This document shows positions 45,606 through 54,557 of a stretch of DNA of 64,000 nucleotides, in pieces (the stretch's first letter is position 1; each line of letters opens with the position of its first letter). Position numbers and translations under genes: made by a program. Source of the DNA: Polycladomyces abyssicola. Lineage in GTDB: Bacteria > Bacillota > Bacilli > Thermoactinomycetales > JIR-001. The notes under the pieces are model-generated. The model searched no databases. It had not been told where the DNA came from and saw only the letters and a program-made list of their open reading frames with translations. The stretch is taken from NCBI RefSeq assembly GCF_018326425.1, contig NZ_AP024601.1, positions 1,166,001-1,230,000 on the forward strand. Direction: 5' to 3'.

Positions 45606-46690
45606 CGGTAAAGAAAAAAGCGGCGCAACCGAACGACATGCCGGACTGGTCCGAATACCGTGGGGTCTTGGTGGTTGTGGAGCAGCGGGACGGCGTAGCC
45701 AAAAGCGTGTCGTGGCAACTGTTGGGCATCGGCCGGAAGCTGGCGGAGAAGCTGGAGGTGGAAACCATCGCACTGGTGATGGGCCACGGGGTGGGCCATC
45801 TGGCAGAAGAGGCGATCCAACGGGGAGCCGACAAGGTTTACATCTGTGACGATCCTGTGCTGTCCGTCTACCGAACCCGCCCTTACAGCCGCGTCTGCCT
45901 GCAATTGATCCGGGACATCAAGCCGGAGATTGTGCTGATGGGTGCCACCTACACCGGCCGCGACCTGGCCGGAGCGATCGCCACCCATTTACCGACGGGA
46001 CTAACGGCGGACACCACCCAGCTGGACGTGGAACCCCATCCCAGCCGGTTGTTGCTGGCCAGCCGCCCCGCTTTCTCGGAGAAGATGGTGGCCACCATTT
46101 TGTGCAAGCAGTACCGACCGCAGATGGCGACTGCACGGGCGGGCGTGTTTGAGGCCCTGCCGCGCGATCCGTCCCGCAAGGGAGAAATCATTCCGATTAC
46201 CTGCGAGATGAAGGAGGAGGAGATCGCGGCACGGGTGCTGGACTTCATCCAGGATGAAAAGCGGGTCAATCTGGAAGACGCCGACGTGATCGTCGCGGGC
46301 GGCCGCGGATTGGGCGGTCCTGGACCGTTCCGCTTGCTGAAGGAACTGGCCGACGCATTGGGCGGCGTGGTGGGTGCATCCAGGGCAGCTGTGGATGCCG
46401 GCTGGATCGGTCATGAGCATCAGGTGGGTCAGACCGGACACACGGTGCGGCCCAAATTGTACATCGCCGTAGGCATTTCTGGTGCGGTACAACACTTGGT
46501 GGGAATGCAGAATGCCGACGTGATCGTGGCCATCAACAAGGATCCGGACGCACCCATTTTTAAGGTAGCCCACTTCGGGGTCGTGGGGGATCTGTTTCAG
46601 ATCGTCCCCGCTTTGACAGAGGAAGTGAAAAAACGGAGAGGACTTCCTTTTTTGAAAACGGAAAATAATGACCCGGTCGCGGCGCGTTAA
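45602..46690 (+). CDS. fixB: electron transfer flavoprotein alpha subunit, FixB type
   Basis: The 362-residue subunit has the FAD-binding C-terminal domain with VAGGRGLGGPGPFRLLKELAD, VGASRAAVDAGWIGHEHQVG, YIAVGISGAVQHLVGM and AINKDPDAPIFKVAHFGVVG. An N-terminal extension (about 1-20, Lys/Ala-rich) precedes the domain I part. It overlaps fixA by ATGA. Confidence 0.92.
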   Translation: MTVKKKAAQPNDMPDWSEYRGVLVVVEQRDGVAKSVSWQLLGIGRKLAEKLEVETIALVMGHGVGHLAEEAIQRGADKVYICDDPVLSVYRTRPYSRVCLQLIRDIKPEIVLMGATYTGRDLAGAIATHLPTGLTADTTQLDVEPHPSRLLLASRPAFSEKMVATILCKQYRPQMATARAGVFEALPRDPSRKGEIIPITCEMKEEEIAARVLDFIQDEKRVNLEDADVIVAGGRGLGGPGPFRLLKELADALGGVVGASRAAVDAGWIGHEHQVGQTGHTVRPKLYIAVGISGAVQHLVGMQNADVIVAINKDPDAPIFKVAHFGVVGDLFQIVPALTEEVKKRRGLPFLKTENNDPVAAR

Positions 46691-46709
46691 CATGAGGAGG
46701 GAGAGAGTA

Positions 46710-48017
46710 ATGGCCAACGAAAAATTTGACGCTATCGTCGTGGGCGCGGGTCCGGCGGGAAGTGCGGCGGCTTACACCATGGCCAAAGCGGGATTATCCG
46801 TGGTTCTGCTTGAACGGGGGGAATTCCCGGGAGCGAAAAACTTGTTCGGCGGGGTGCTTTACCGCAAACAACTGGAGGACGTGTTGCCCGATCAGTGGCA
46901 CAAAGCGCCAGTGGAGCGTCATATCGTCGAACAGCGGATCTGGCTGATGGGAAAGGACTCGGCGGTTACGTTCAGCCACCGAAACGAAGCCTACAAGGAA
47001 CCTTACAACTGCTGGACTGCCCTTCGTGTGAAGTTTGACCAGTGGTTCGCCTCTCAGGCGGAAGCGGCAGGGGCCCTGCCCATTTACGAGACGGTGGCCA
47101 CAGAGCTGATCACCGAGGGAGATCGCGTGGTCGGGGTGCGTACCGACCGGGAGGACGGAGATCTCTACGCGGACGTGGTGGTGATCGCCGATGGCGTCAA
47201 TTCGCTGCTGGGTAAACAGTTGGGCATCCACAAAGAATGGCAACCGGACGAAGTCTCATTGGCGGTGAAAGAGATCATCGCCTTGCCCAAAGAGAAGATC
47301 CAGGATCGCTTTAATTTGGAAGGTGATGAAGGCGTCACCATCGAGTTCATGGGCGAAACGTCGCTGGGGATGGCCGGGATGGGCTTCCTGTACACCAACA
47401 AGGATACGCTGTCGCTCGGAATCGGTGTGATGGTGAACCATCTCAAAAAGAAGAAGATCAAGCCGTACGAACTGCTGGACCATGTGAAAAAGCATCCCAT
47501 GATCCGACGGCTGGTCGAAGGTGGGGAAACCAAGGAGTATTCGGGACATCTGATCCCCGAGGGCGGATGGAATTCCGTTCCGCCGCTCAGCGGAAACGGT
47601 TGGTGCATCACCGGAGATGCTGCCCAGCTCGTTAACTTTGTACATCGGGAAGGGTCCAACTTGGCCATGACATCTGGCCGTATGGCGGGAGAAGCGGTGA
47701 TCGAGGCCAAAAAAAGAGGCGACTTTTCGCGGGAGACACTTCGTCTGTACGATCAGAAGGTGGCCGAGTCTTTTATCCGCAAAGATTTGGTCAAATACAA
47801 AGGCATGCATCAGATATTGAAGGAAGAGGACCCCGAGTTGTTGTTCACCCGCCTGCCGCAGGCGGTGAACCGGGCGGCGTACGAAATGTTTCTCGTCGAC
47901 GGCGTTCCCAAAGGCGAAAAGCAGAAAAAAGCCATACAATATCTTAAACAGGCAGCCGGGGGAACCTGGAATCTGCTCAAAGTGGGCATGAAGGGATGGA
48001 GGGCGATGAACGGATGA
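46710..48017 (+). CDS. fixC: ETF:quinone oxidoreductase-like flavoprotein FixC
   Basis: The 435-residue FAD enzyme has the N-terminal Rossmann motif VVGAGPAGSAAAYTMAKAG, FPGAKNLFGGVLYRKQL, DGVNSLLGKQLGIH and GDAAQLVNFVHREGSNLA. The features match FixC, which with FixX delivers electrons to quinone at the membrane. GGAGGGAGAG precedes the ATG. It overlaps fixX by four bases. Confidence 0.92.
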   Translation: MANEKFDAIVVGAGPAGSAAAYTMAKAGLSVVLLERGEFPGAKNLFGGVLYRKQLEDVLPDQWHKAPVERHIVEQRIWLMGKDSAVTFSHRNEAYKEPYNCWTALRVKFDQWFASQAEAAGALPIYETVATELITEGDRVVGVRTDREDGDLYADVVVIADGVNSLLGKQLGIHKEWQPDEVSLAVKEIIALPKEKIQDRFNLEGDEGVTIEFMGETSLGMAGMGFLYTNKDTLSLGIGVMVNHLKKKKIKPYELLDHVKKHPMIRRLVEGGETKEYSGHLIPEGGWNSVPPLSGNGWCITGDAAQLVNFVHREGSNLAMTSGRMAGEAVIEAKKRGDFSRETLRLYDQKVAESFIRKDLVKYKGMHQILKEEDPELLFTRLPQAVNRAAYEMFLVDGVPKGEKQKKAIQYLKQAAGGTWNLLKVGMKGWRAMNG

Positions 48018-48292
48018 GCAGCAGCATTGCGGAGAAGTTGTTTACCATCCGGTACAAAGTGGATGACCAGTCCCATTTGATCATCAAGGATCAGCAGGTT
48101 TGTCTGACATGTGAGACAAAGGAATGCACCCATTTTTGTCCGGCGGACGTCTATGACTGGACGGGAGAGATAACCACCGTCGCGTTTGAGAATTGCATCG
48201 AGTGCGGCACGTGCCGTATCGGGTGCCCCTACTATAATATCCATTGGGTGTATCCAAAAGGCGGGTACGGTATTACGTACAAATATGGTTGA
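48014..48292 (+). CDS. fixX: ferredoxin-like protein FixX
   Basis: The 92-residue protein has two cysteine clusters, CLTCETKECTHFCP and CIECGTCRIGCPYYNIHW. The second holds a CxxCxxxC-type 4Fe-4S site, and the tail is YPKGGYGITYKYG as in FixX. It is the iron-sulphur partner of FixC in the FixCX quinone oxidoreductase. No nif genes are visible in this window, so the complex here probably serves acyl-CoA, carnitine-type or redox-balancing electron flow. Confidence 0.92.
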   Translation: MSSSIAEKLFTIRYKVDDQSHLIIKDQQVCLTCETKECTHFCPADVYDWTGEITTVAFENCIECGTCRIGCPYYNIHWVYPKGGYGITYKYG

Positions 48293-48308
48293 GATCACAT
48301 CAGCTGAT

Positions 48309-48338
48309 CCGGTTTCCGTCAGGAAGCCGGTTTTATTA
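48309..48338 (+). terminator. terminator after fixABCX
   Basis: CCGGTTTCC-gtca-GGAAGCCGG followed by TTTTATTATT, 16 bases past the fixX stop. Confidence 0.88.
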
Positions 48339-48345
48339 TTGATAA

Positions 48346-48386
48346 AGCGCTTTCATCCCCGATTGAAATAGGGAGATGAAAGCGCT
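48346..48386. repeat. perfect 12-bp stem-loop, one of a similar pair flanking the SDR gene
   Basis: AGCGCTTTCATC and GATGAAAGCGCT enclose 17 bases. The arms resemble catabolite-responsive elements (TGAAAGCG). The core CGATTGAAATAGG is similar to the core of the hairpin at 49770, on the other side of the SDR gene. Confidence 0.6.
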
Positions 48387-48430
48387 GCAGCAAATGGTCG
48401 GAATGCCAAAGCAATAGCATGAGCGGGCTT

Positions 48431-49624
48431 TTATAAAGATCGTGCATGTTGCTTGGCGGATGCTCTTCCAGTGTTCCAGTGATGTCCTTGGTAGCCTGGC
48501 TGTTGGCCACCTACGTTCATTCTATTTTTCTGATCCACAAGTATCATTTTATCTGGGTCATGCCGGTGCTGTTTGTAGAATTCCACCGCTACCTTGATGT
48601 AATCCGAGAAATCCGGACATACCACGCCGGATCCCTCCAGATCATTTAAGGCATGTGTGCAGTCATATTCTGCTTTTAAGTTTAGATAATCAATGGTCTC
48701 TTTTTCCACCATGACCCATCTGCGAAACGCGGGTATGGAAAGCAATCCGTTCACAAGTGCCAAGGGAAGCGTGAATGATGGTTTTTTACCAATCAATACT
48801 TCGCATATCATCCGATACGCGTCCTTCGCGCGGTACGGGCGTGGGTCGGTCAAATGATATACTTTGTCTTCGCCCTTTGGATAATGTGCCAAATAACAAG
48901 TCGCATCGACAACATAATCTACGGGGACCAGATTGATCAGAGCTGTACCCTTCCCGATATAAGGGATCGGCCATTTGGCGAACTTGTCCAAAAACCGCAT
49001 GATGAAGTAGGGTCCATCGAATTTGACGGTTTCACCAGTTTTGGAATCCCCCATCACAATGCCTGGCCGAATGATTGTGGTAGGAACTTTATTTCGGATT
49101 TTTTGCACCAGCACCTCTGCCTCAAATTTCGTTGACTCATAGAAGTTTTTGAAGGATTGTCCGCAATCCAATTCCGTTTCCAAAATTCTTCCGGATCGGG
49201 TCCCCGAAACGTATGCGGTACTAAAATATACGTATCGCTGTAGTTTGGCTAATTGTAACACCCATTGGTTCACATTGTCTGTTCCAACGACATTCACCTG
49301 ATAAGCGACATCTTTTGGAACAGCCAAGTCGTAAATCGCGGCGAGGTGAAATACATGAGTAACGTTGCCCCGGAGTCTCTGCAACGTAGATTCATTCATC
49401 CCCAGATTTTTCAATGTGATATCACCAGGGACGACAGTAAATTTGCCTACCGCTCCGAAATTGTTTTCTAAGAGGTGGATTTCTGTTTTCGCCTTGTTCA
49501 ATTGACTGGGATGTACTAACAACTCAAATCGGGAACCTGGGTATTGACAAAGCAATTTCCTGATCATTTTCGTTGCGATAAAACCCGGGAATCCTGTGAT
49601 GAAATACGTTTTTTGATTCAACAA
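48431..49624 (-). CDS. extended SDR / thioester-reductase-like (NAD_binding_4) protein
   Basis: The 397-residue protein opens with YFITGFPGFIATKMIRKLL, a GxxGFxA nucleotide loop. It has VTHVFHLAAIYDL, FSTAYVSGTRSG, the active-site tyrosine in NFYESTKFEAEVLV, PTTIIRPGIVMGDSKTG and LINLVPVDYVVDAT. This is the pattern of fatty acyl-CoA reductase or carboxylic-acid reductase R-domains rather than sugar epimerases. It probably reduces an acyl thioester with NADPH, but the substrate is not deducible. The TTG start has GGGAGG upstream. Codon and base composition are AT-richer than fixABCX next door, and hairpins of similar sequence flank it, hinting at acquisition as a unit. Confidence 0.75.
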   Translation of the reverse strand: MLNQKTYFITGFPGFIATKMIRKLLCQYPGSRFELLVHPSQLNKAKTEIHLLENNFGAVGKFTVVPGDITLKNLGMNESTLQRLRGNVTHVFHLAAIYDLAVPKDVAYQVNVVGTDNVNQWVLQLAKLQRYVYFSTAYVSGTRSGRILETELDCGQSFKNFYESTKFEAEVLVQKIRNKVPTTIIRPGIVMGDSKTGETVKFDGPYFIMRFLDKFAKWPIPYIGKGTALINLVPVDYVVDATCYLAHYPKGEDKVYHLTDPRPYRAKDAYRMICEVLIGKKPSFTLPLALVNGLLSIPAFRRWVMVEKETIDYLNLKAEYDCTHALNDLEGSGVVCPDFSDYIKVAVEFYKQHRHDPDKMILVDQKNRMNVGGQQPGYQGHHWNTGRASAKQHARSL

Positions 49625-49769
49625 TTTTCCCTCCCAAAGATTTTCTTGAGCGGATACGGTGCTTGATTTTTATATTTAATATGAGTTTTCATTTTTCATA
49701 CTCTACAAACAATTGTAACAAAATTCCGTCATAATTGCGAGAGGGGGCCCACTCTCTCCTCCAACGCTT

Positions 49770-49805
49770 GTTTTCATCTTCGCGTTGGGATGGGTAGATG
49801 AAAAC
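49770..49805. repeat. perfect 10-bp stem-loop, second of the pair
   Basis: GTTTTCATCT and AGATGAAAAC enclose 16 bases with the core CGCGTTGGGATGGG. It resembles the hairpin at 48346 in arms and loop. The right arm with GCTTCAG is also one base off a CcpA-type cre site. The rest of the 410-base gap shows nothing else firm. Confidence 0.55.
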
Positions 49806-50034
49806 GCTTCAGTCAGCGCCTGCTTATTTGTGGTCTCAAACGAATGACAATGGTTTTGCTTTACGGAAGATTCGTATTGTATGCTAAAATTGGAGAGGTG
49901 CAAGTGTTTCAAATATATCAGTTGCACCTACAACCGACGGCGGAGCCGGCGAGTACGGTTATGATTCCATTCAATTTATGGAAAAAGAGAAAGAATTAGA
50001 GAAGTGTCAACCTGTTTCATCGGAGGGATGACAG

Positions 50035-51435
50035 ATGATGGATCCTCATCGGAGGCAAACAACTAAAGAATGGGACTTTGAAGCGGTGATCGGGAAACTG
50101 TTCGACGAACTGATCATCACCGATGAACGGGGACGCATTCTCACGGTCAACGGCGACTTTGAGAAAATGTATGGTCAGCCGTCCCATCAATTGGTTGGAA
50201 AAACGGTGGCGGAATTGGAAAAACAACGGGTGTTTTATCCGTCCGTCACATTGCGCGTACTGGAAACGAGAGAAAAACAGACTGCTGTGCAACAAACGAA
50301 AAGCGGGCGCCGGATGCTGGTCACGGGCCTACCGGTGTTTGACAATAACGGGCAGTTGCGATGGGTGATATGTTTGTCGCGGGATATCACCGAGCCGGTC
50401 CGATTGCGTGAATATTTGACTGTCCTGGAAAAAGAGGTCGACCGTTTGCAGGCGGAACTGGAGGTTCTGCGGCGCGACCGTATGACGAATGAACCAATCG
50501 TCGCGGCGAGCAAAGCGATGCAACAGGTACTGGCGACGGCGAGAAAAGCAGCCAAAGTGGATGTGAACGTCCTGTTATTGGGCGAGTCCGGTGTCGGCAA
50601 AACGGCATTGGCGCGTTGGATTCACCAGCACAGTGCCCGGGCCGAAGGTCCGTTGATTGAGGTGAATTGCGGCGCGATCCCGGAGGCACTGTTAGAATCG
50701 GAGTTATTCGGATACGAGGCGGGTGCGTTTACTGGCGCACAACGGAAAGGAAAGCCGGGATTTGCGGAATTGGCGGACGGCGGAACGCTGTTTTTCGATG
50801 AGATCGCCGAATTGTCACCCGCCTCCCAAGTGAAGGTGTTGAAACTGATTCAAGAAAAGCGATTTTATCGGGTGGGCGGAACAGAAGCGCGGACTTCCAA
50901 CTTTCGTCTGATCGCCGCAACCAATCAGGATTTGGAAAAACTCGTCAAAGAGGGGAGATTCCGACAGGATTTGTATTATCGTCTCAACGTAGTTCCGATC
51001 GTCATTCCGCCGCTTCGGGAGCGCAAAGAAGATATCGTCGTGTTAATCCGTTCGTTGATGGAGACGATTTGTCGCAAATACGGTGTTCACAAAACGGTGG
51101 ACCCGCAAGTGGTGGATTGGCTGACACAACTTTCGTGGAAGGGGAATGTTCGGGAACTGGAAAACCTGTTGGAACGTTTGGTGGTGACGACGGAATCCAC
51201 AGTGATCCGCATGGATGATATGCCGGAGCCTTACAGGCAAACGGGAACGCTCCCCGCTTTGCGATGGGAAAAAGGGCGAACGCTGAATGTCATCCTGAAT
51301 GAGGTGGAACGAGAAGTCTTACTGTCGGTGGCCAAAAAAGGGCGAACCACAGCACAAATCGCTTCATTGCTGGGCGTCAGTCAACCGACTGTCGTGCGCA
51401 AATTGAAAAAACACGGCATTCGTCTGCATGGCTGA
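50035..51435 (+). CDS. PAS-domain sigma-54 dependent transcriptional activator
   Basis: The 466-residue regulator has an N-terminal PAS sensor (about 17-120, ELIITDERGRILTVNGDFEK) and a coiled linker (about 125-150). The AAA+ domain has Walker A GESGVGKT (183-190), the sigma-54 contact loop GAFTGA (230-235), Walker B TLFFDE (252-257) and the arginine-finger region FRQDLYYRLNVVPI. A Fis-type helix-turn-helix ends it (TTAQIASLLGVSQPTVVRKL). It binds upstream sites and uses ATP to open sigma-54 promoters in response to a PAS ligand. The first gene downstream has a consensus -24/-12 promoter, so it is the likely target. Bacillus GabR and RocR types regulate amino-acid use in this way. Confidence 0.9.
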   Translation: MMDPHRRQTTKEWDFEAVIGKLFDELIITDERGRILTVNGDFEKMYGQPSHQLVGKTVAELEKQRVFYPSVTLRVLETREKQTAVQQTKSGRRMLVTGLPVFDNNGQLRWVICLSRDITEPVRLREYLTVLEKEVDRLQAELEVLRRDRMTNEPIVAASKAMQQVLATARKAAKVDVNVLLLGESGVGKTALARWIHQHSARAEGPLIEVNCGAIPEALLESELFGYEAGAFTGAQRKGKPGFAELADGGTLFFDEIAELSPASQVKVLKLIQEKRFYRVGGTEARTSNFRLIAATNQDLEKLVKEGRFRQDLYYRLNVVPIVIPPLRERKEDIVVLIRSLMETICRKYGVHKTVDPQVVDWLTQLSWKGNVRELENLLERLVVTTESTVIRMDDMPEPYRQTGTLPALRWEKGRTLNVILNEVEREVLLSVAKKGRTTAQIASLLGVSQPTVVRKLKKHGIRLHG

Positions 51436-51521
51436 TTCATTTTTGCATCGTAATTCAAATCCGGATCGACCCAACCGGAGCAGAATGACTGATCAGCAGC
51501 AAAATATACGGTCGTCTCATA

Positions 51522-51538
51522 TTGGCACGAAGATTGCT
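51522..51538 (+). promoter_or_regulatory. sigma-54 (-24/-12) promoter
   Basis: TTGGCAC-GAAGA-TTGCT matches the sigma-54 consensus at every position, with exactly ten bases between the invariant GG and GC. It lies 47 bases ahead of the aminotransferase start and 87 bases after the sigma-54 activator gene. The upstream 80 bases, with the CCGGATCGACCCAACCGG inverted repeat, could hold the activator site. Confidence 0.9.
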
Positions 51539-51584
51539 GGTATTCGGAAGTGAAGAATCGCGATTCAAAAGGAGGCGGCCGTAG

Positions 51585-52955
51585 ATGAACGAATCAACCA
51601 TGACGACCCCATCGGCAAAAGAGTGGTGGGAAAAGGATCGACAACTGATCTGGCACCAGATGGCACGGTATCAGCCCGATGCGCACCCGCTGGTGGTGAC
51701 GCGGGCTGAAGGTGCGTGGGTGACTGATGTGGAAGGGCGAAAGTATTTGGACGGGATGGCGGGATTGTGGTGTGTCAATGCCGGATACGGCAGGCAAGAG
51801 CTGGCGCGGGCAGCATACGAACAATTAATCGAAATGCCGTATTACCCTCTCACACAAAGCCATCTGCCCGCGATCCGGTTGGGCGAGAAGTTGCGGAAGT
51901 GGTTGGGTGACGATTATTTGTTTTTCTTTTCCAACAGCGGTTCGGAAGCTAACGAGACTGCTTTCAAAATCGCTCGTCAATACCATCGTCAAAATGGCGA
52001 GCCCGACCGTTACAAGTTCCTCTCCCGCTACCGCGCCTATCATGGAAACACGCTGGGGGCGATGTCGGCGACGGGACAAGCCCAGCGCAAATACCGGTAT
52101 GAACCCTTGGTTCCAGGGTTTCTACAGGTTCCGCCTCCGGACTGTTACCACTGTCCTTTTGGAAAAGCACCGGATTCCTGCTCCAGGGAGTGCGCGGAAA
52201 TATTTGACTATACGATGAATTGGGAAATCGATCGAACTGTGGCCGGTGTGATTATGGAGCCGATCATCACGGGTGGCGGTATCCTCATTCCTCCTGACGA
52301 TTATTTGAAACGGGTAAGGGAGATTTGCGACTGGCACGGTGCGTTGTTGATCATCGATGAAGTGATTTGCGGGTTTGGCCGAACAGGCAAGCCATTTGGA
52401 TTTATGCACTACGGCATCCAACCGGACATCGTCACGATGGCCAAAGGGATCACCAGCGGGTATCTCCCCTTGGCCGTAACCGCGGTACGCAGAGAATTGT
52501 TTGAAGCGTTCAAAGGGACGGAGGAATATGATCATTTCCGTCACGTCAACACCTTCGGCGGTAATCCGGCCGCATGTGCATTGGCGGTTGAGAACCTGAA
52601 CATTCTTGAAAAGGAAAAGTTGGTAGAACGATCTGCAACATTGGGTGAACAAATCCTGGCATCGTTGTCCGATGTAGAGGATCTGCCGCATGTGGGTCAG
52701 ATTCGGGGCAAGGGTCTGTTGATCGGAATCGAGCTGGTGGAGGATAAGGAAACCCGTCAACCGGCCAACCCGGATCGGGTCAATGCGGTGGTCGCCACAT
52801 GTAAGGAACTGGGCGTGTTGGTCGGCAAGAATGGGGACACGGTGGCCGGATTCAACAATGTGATTGCCATCTCCCCACCGTTGTCCCTGACGGATGAAGA
52901 TACGGCTCTCCTTGTCAAAAAGGTGAAACAGGCGTTGCGGGAGCACGCGAGTTGA
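51585..52955 (+). CDS. class III omega-aminotransferase (beta-alanine/GABA/taurine:pyruvate type)
   Basis: The 456-residue PLP enzyme has the cofactor lysine Lys287 in TMAKGITSGYLPLA, Asp258 in LLIIDEVICGFGRTG, FFSNSGSEANETAFK for phosphate binding and the N-terminal GMAGLWCVNAGYGR. That last motif marks the omega-amino acid:pyruvate branch rather than ornithine or GABA:2-oxoglutarate enzymes. A four-cysteine insert (Cys187, Cys190, Cys199, Cys203) is typical of the same branch. It should move an amino group from beta-alanine, GABA, taurine or a diamine to pyruvate, giving an aldehyde acid. A strong AGGAGG precedes the start. It is under the sigma-54 promoter and overlaps the permease gene region. 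Confidence 0.88.
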   Translation: MNESTMTTPSAKEWWEKDRQLIWHQMARYQPDAHPLVVTRAEGAWVTDVEGRKYLDGMAGLWCVNAGYGRQELARAAYEQLIEMPYYPLTQSHLPAIRLGEKLRKWLGDDYLFFFSNSGSEANETAFKIARQYHRQNGEPDRYKFLSRYRAYHGNTLGAMSATGQAQRKYRYEPLVPGFLQVPPPDCYHCPFGKAPDSCSRECAEIFDYTMNWEIDRTVAGVIMEPIITGGGILIPPDDYLKRVREICDWHGALLIIDEVICGFGRTGKPFGFMHYGIQPDIVTMAKGITSGYLPLAVTAVRRELFEAFKGTEEYDHFRHVNTFGGNPAACALAVENLNILEKEKLVERSATLGEQILASLSDVEDLPHVGQIRGKGLLIGIELVEDKETRQPANPDRVNAVVATCKELGVLVGKNGDTVAGFNNVIAISPPLSLTDEDTALLVKKVKQALREHAS

Positions 52956-52981
52956 AAAGCCGACAGAGGGGAGGAATGACG

Positions 52982-54367
52982 GTGAAGGAACAAGGACAAC
53001 TGCAGAAAAGCCTGAAAATGCGCCATATGCGCATGATTTCGATCGGGGGCGTAATCGGTGCCGGGTTGTTCGTCGGCAGTGGTGCTGTTATCCACGCGAC
53101 CGGGCCGGCGGCCGTGATCTCGTATCTGCTGGCAGGTGTATTGATCGTCCTGATCATGCGCATGTTGGGTGAGATGGCGGCGGCACATCCCTCTATCGGC
53201 TCGTTCGCCGAATATGGACGGCTGGCGTTGGGCGGCTGGGCCGGTTTTTCGATCGGATGGCTGTATTGGTATTTCTGGGTCATCGTCGTGGCGGTGGAAG
53301 CGACCGCGGGTGCAGGCATCCTGCAATACTGGCTGCCCGGTGTGCCGTTATGGGTGTTGAGTTTGGGATTGATGGTGCTATTGACACTGACCAATGTCAT
53401 TTCCGTCCGCTCGTACGGGGAATTTGAATATTGGTTTGCCTCGATCAAGGTGGGTGCCATCGTCGTCTTTATGATCTTAGGCGGTTTGTATGTCCTGGGA
53501 TTGTGGCCGGGTGCGTCGATGGATTTCTCCAATCTCTACGCTCACGGCGGGTTCGCCCCTCACGGGTATAGCTCCATCCTCCAGGGGATCGTGATTGTCA
53601 TCTTTTCGTTTGTCGGATCGGAGATCGTCACCATCGCCGCTGCCGAATCATCCGAACCTGAAAAGGCAGTAGCCAAGGCGACCAACTCCGTGATCTGGCG
53701 CGTGCTGGTGTTCTACATCGGGTCGATCCTGTTGGTGGTCACGATGTTGCCCTGGAATGCCGCCAGCGTACTGAAAAGCCCCTATGTCAGCGCGTTGACG
53801 GCACTCGATATCCCTGCCGCTGATCAGATCATGAACGTCATCGTGTTGACGGCGGTTCTCTCCTGCCTCAACTCCGGTTTGTACACCTCGTCGCGGATGT
53901 TGTACGCATTAGCGAAAAAGGGGGATGCTCCCCGATGGTTCATGCATCTCAACGGCCGGGGCGTTCCCATTCGCGCCATTTTGCTGGGAACGGTGATTGG
54001 CTATCTGTCCGTCGTCATGTCGTATGTGTCACCGGACCAAGTTTTCCTGTTCCTCGTCAACTCGTCAGGTGTCGTTGCATTGTTCATCTACCTGCTGATT
54101 GCGGTCTCCCAGCTTCGCATGCGCGACCGGCTGGAGCGGGAACGGCCGGAGAGGTTACAGGTTCGGATGTGGGGCTACCCCGTATTAACCTATCTGACCA
54201 TCGCCGGTATGTTGGCGGTGATCGGGTCCATGGCGTGGATTCCCTCGATGCGGTCCCAGTTGTGGGCCAGTCTGCTCAGTTGGTTGGTGGTATTGGTAGC
54301 CTATGCGCTGCGCTACCGGTGGGGTGTGAGTCAATCGGATAACACATCGCAAACGGAAAGGGCTTAA
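52982..54367 (+). CDS. gabP: GabP-like amino-acid permease
   Basis: The roughly 461-residue APC permease has 12 membrane helices and follows Bacillus GabP: LKMRHMRMISIGGVIGAGLF, VGSGAVIHATGPAAVISY, RMLGEMAAAHPSIGSFAEYG, IGWLYWYFWVIVVAVEA, FSFVGSEIVTIAAAESSEP and LSCLNSGLYTSSRMLYALA. It probably imports GABA, beta-alanine or a related omega-amino acid for the aminotransferase it is paired with. GTG 52982 follows GGAGG at seven bases; ATG 52976 and TTG 52952 (overlapping the previous stop) are alternatives. Confidence 0.85.
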   Translation: MKEQGQLQKSLKMRHMRMISIGGVIGAGLFVGSGAVIHATGPAAVISYLLAGVLIVLIMRMLGEMAAAHPSIGSFAEYGRLALGGWAGFSIGWLYWYFWVIVVAVEATAGAGILQYWLPGVPLWVLSLGLMVLLTLTNVISVRSYGEFEYWFASIKVGAIVVFMILGGLYVLGLWPGASMDFSNLYAHGGFAPHGYSSILQGIVIVIFSFVGSEIVTIAAAESSEPEKAVAKATNSVIWRVLVFYIGSILLVVTMLPWNAASVLKSPYVSALTALDIPAADQIMNVIVLTAVLSCLNSGLYTSSRMLYALAKKGDAPRWFMHLNGRGVPIRAILLGTVIGYLSVVMSYVSPDQVFLFLVNSSGVVALFIYLLIAVSQLRMRDRLERERPERLQVRMWGYPVLTYLTIAGMLAVIGSMAWIPSMRSQLWASLLSWLVVLVAYALRYRWGVSQSDNTSQTERA

Positions 54368-54406
54368 AGGCGACCCATGGGGCAAGGCCCCATGGGTCGC
54401 CTTTAA
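54364..54406 (+). terminator. very strong 20-bp terminator hairpin after gabP
   Basis: TTAAAGGCGACCCATGGGGC and its exact complement enclose only AAG. The stem contains the gabP stop codon, so termination and the end of translation are linked. The T-run is just the TTTAA within the stem. Confidence 0.85.
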
Positions 54407-54557
54407 ACACAGTGGAATTGGACGGGAACTCGGTCCCCACGGTTTAGCTCTTTACAGAACCTAAACACACCAATATAAATATGCAGCTTCAACCAATTGA
54501 ATGGTATTCTCCGAGCCGCAAGGTAAATTAAAACCACAACAAAAGGGAGGATGCTCT

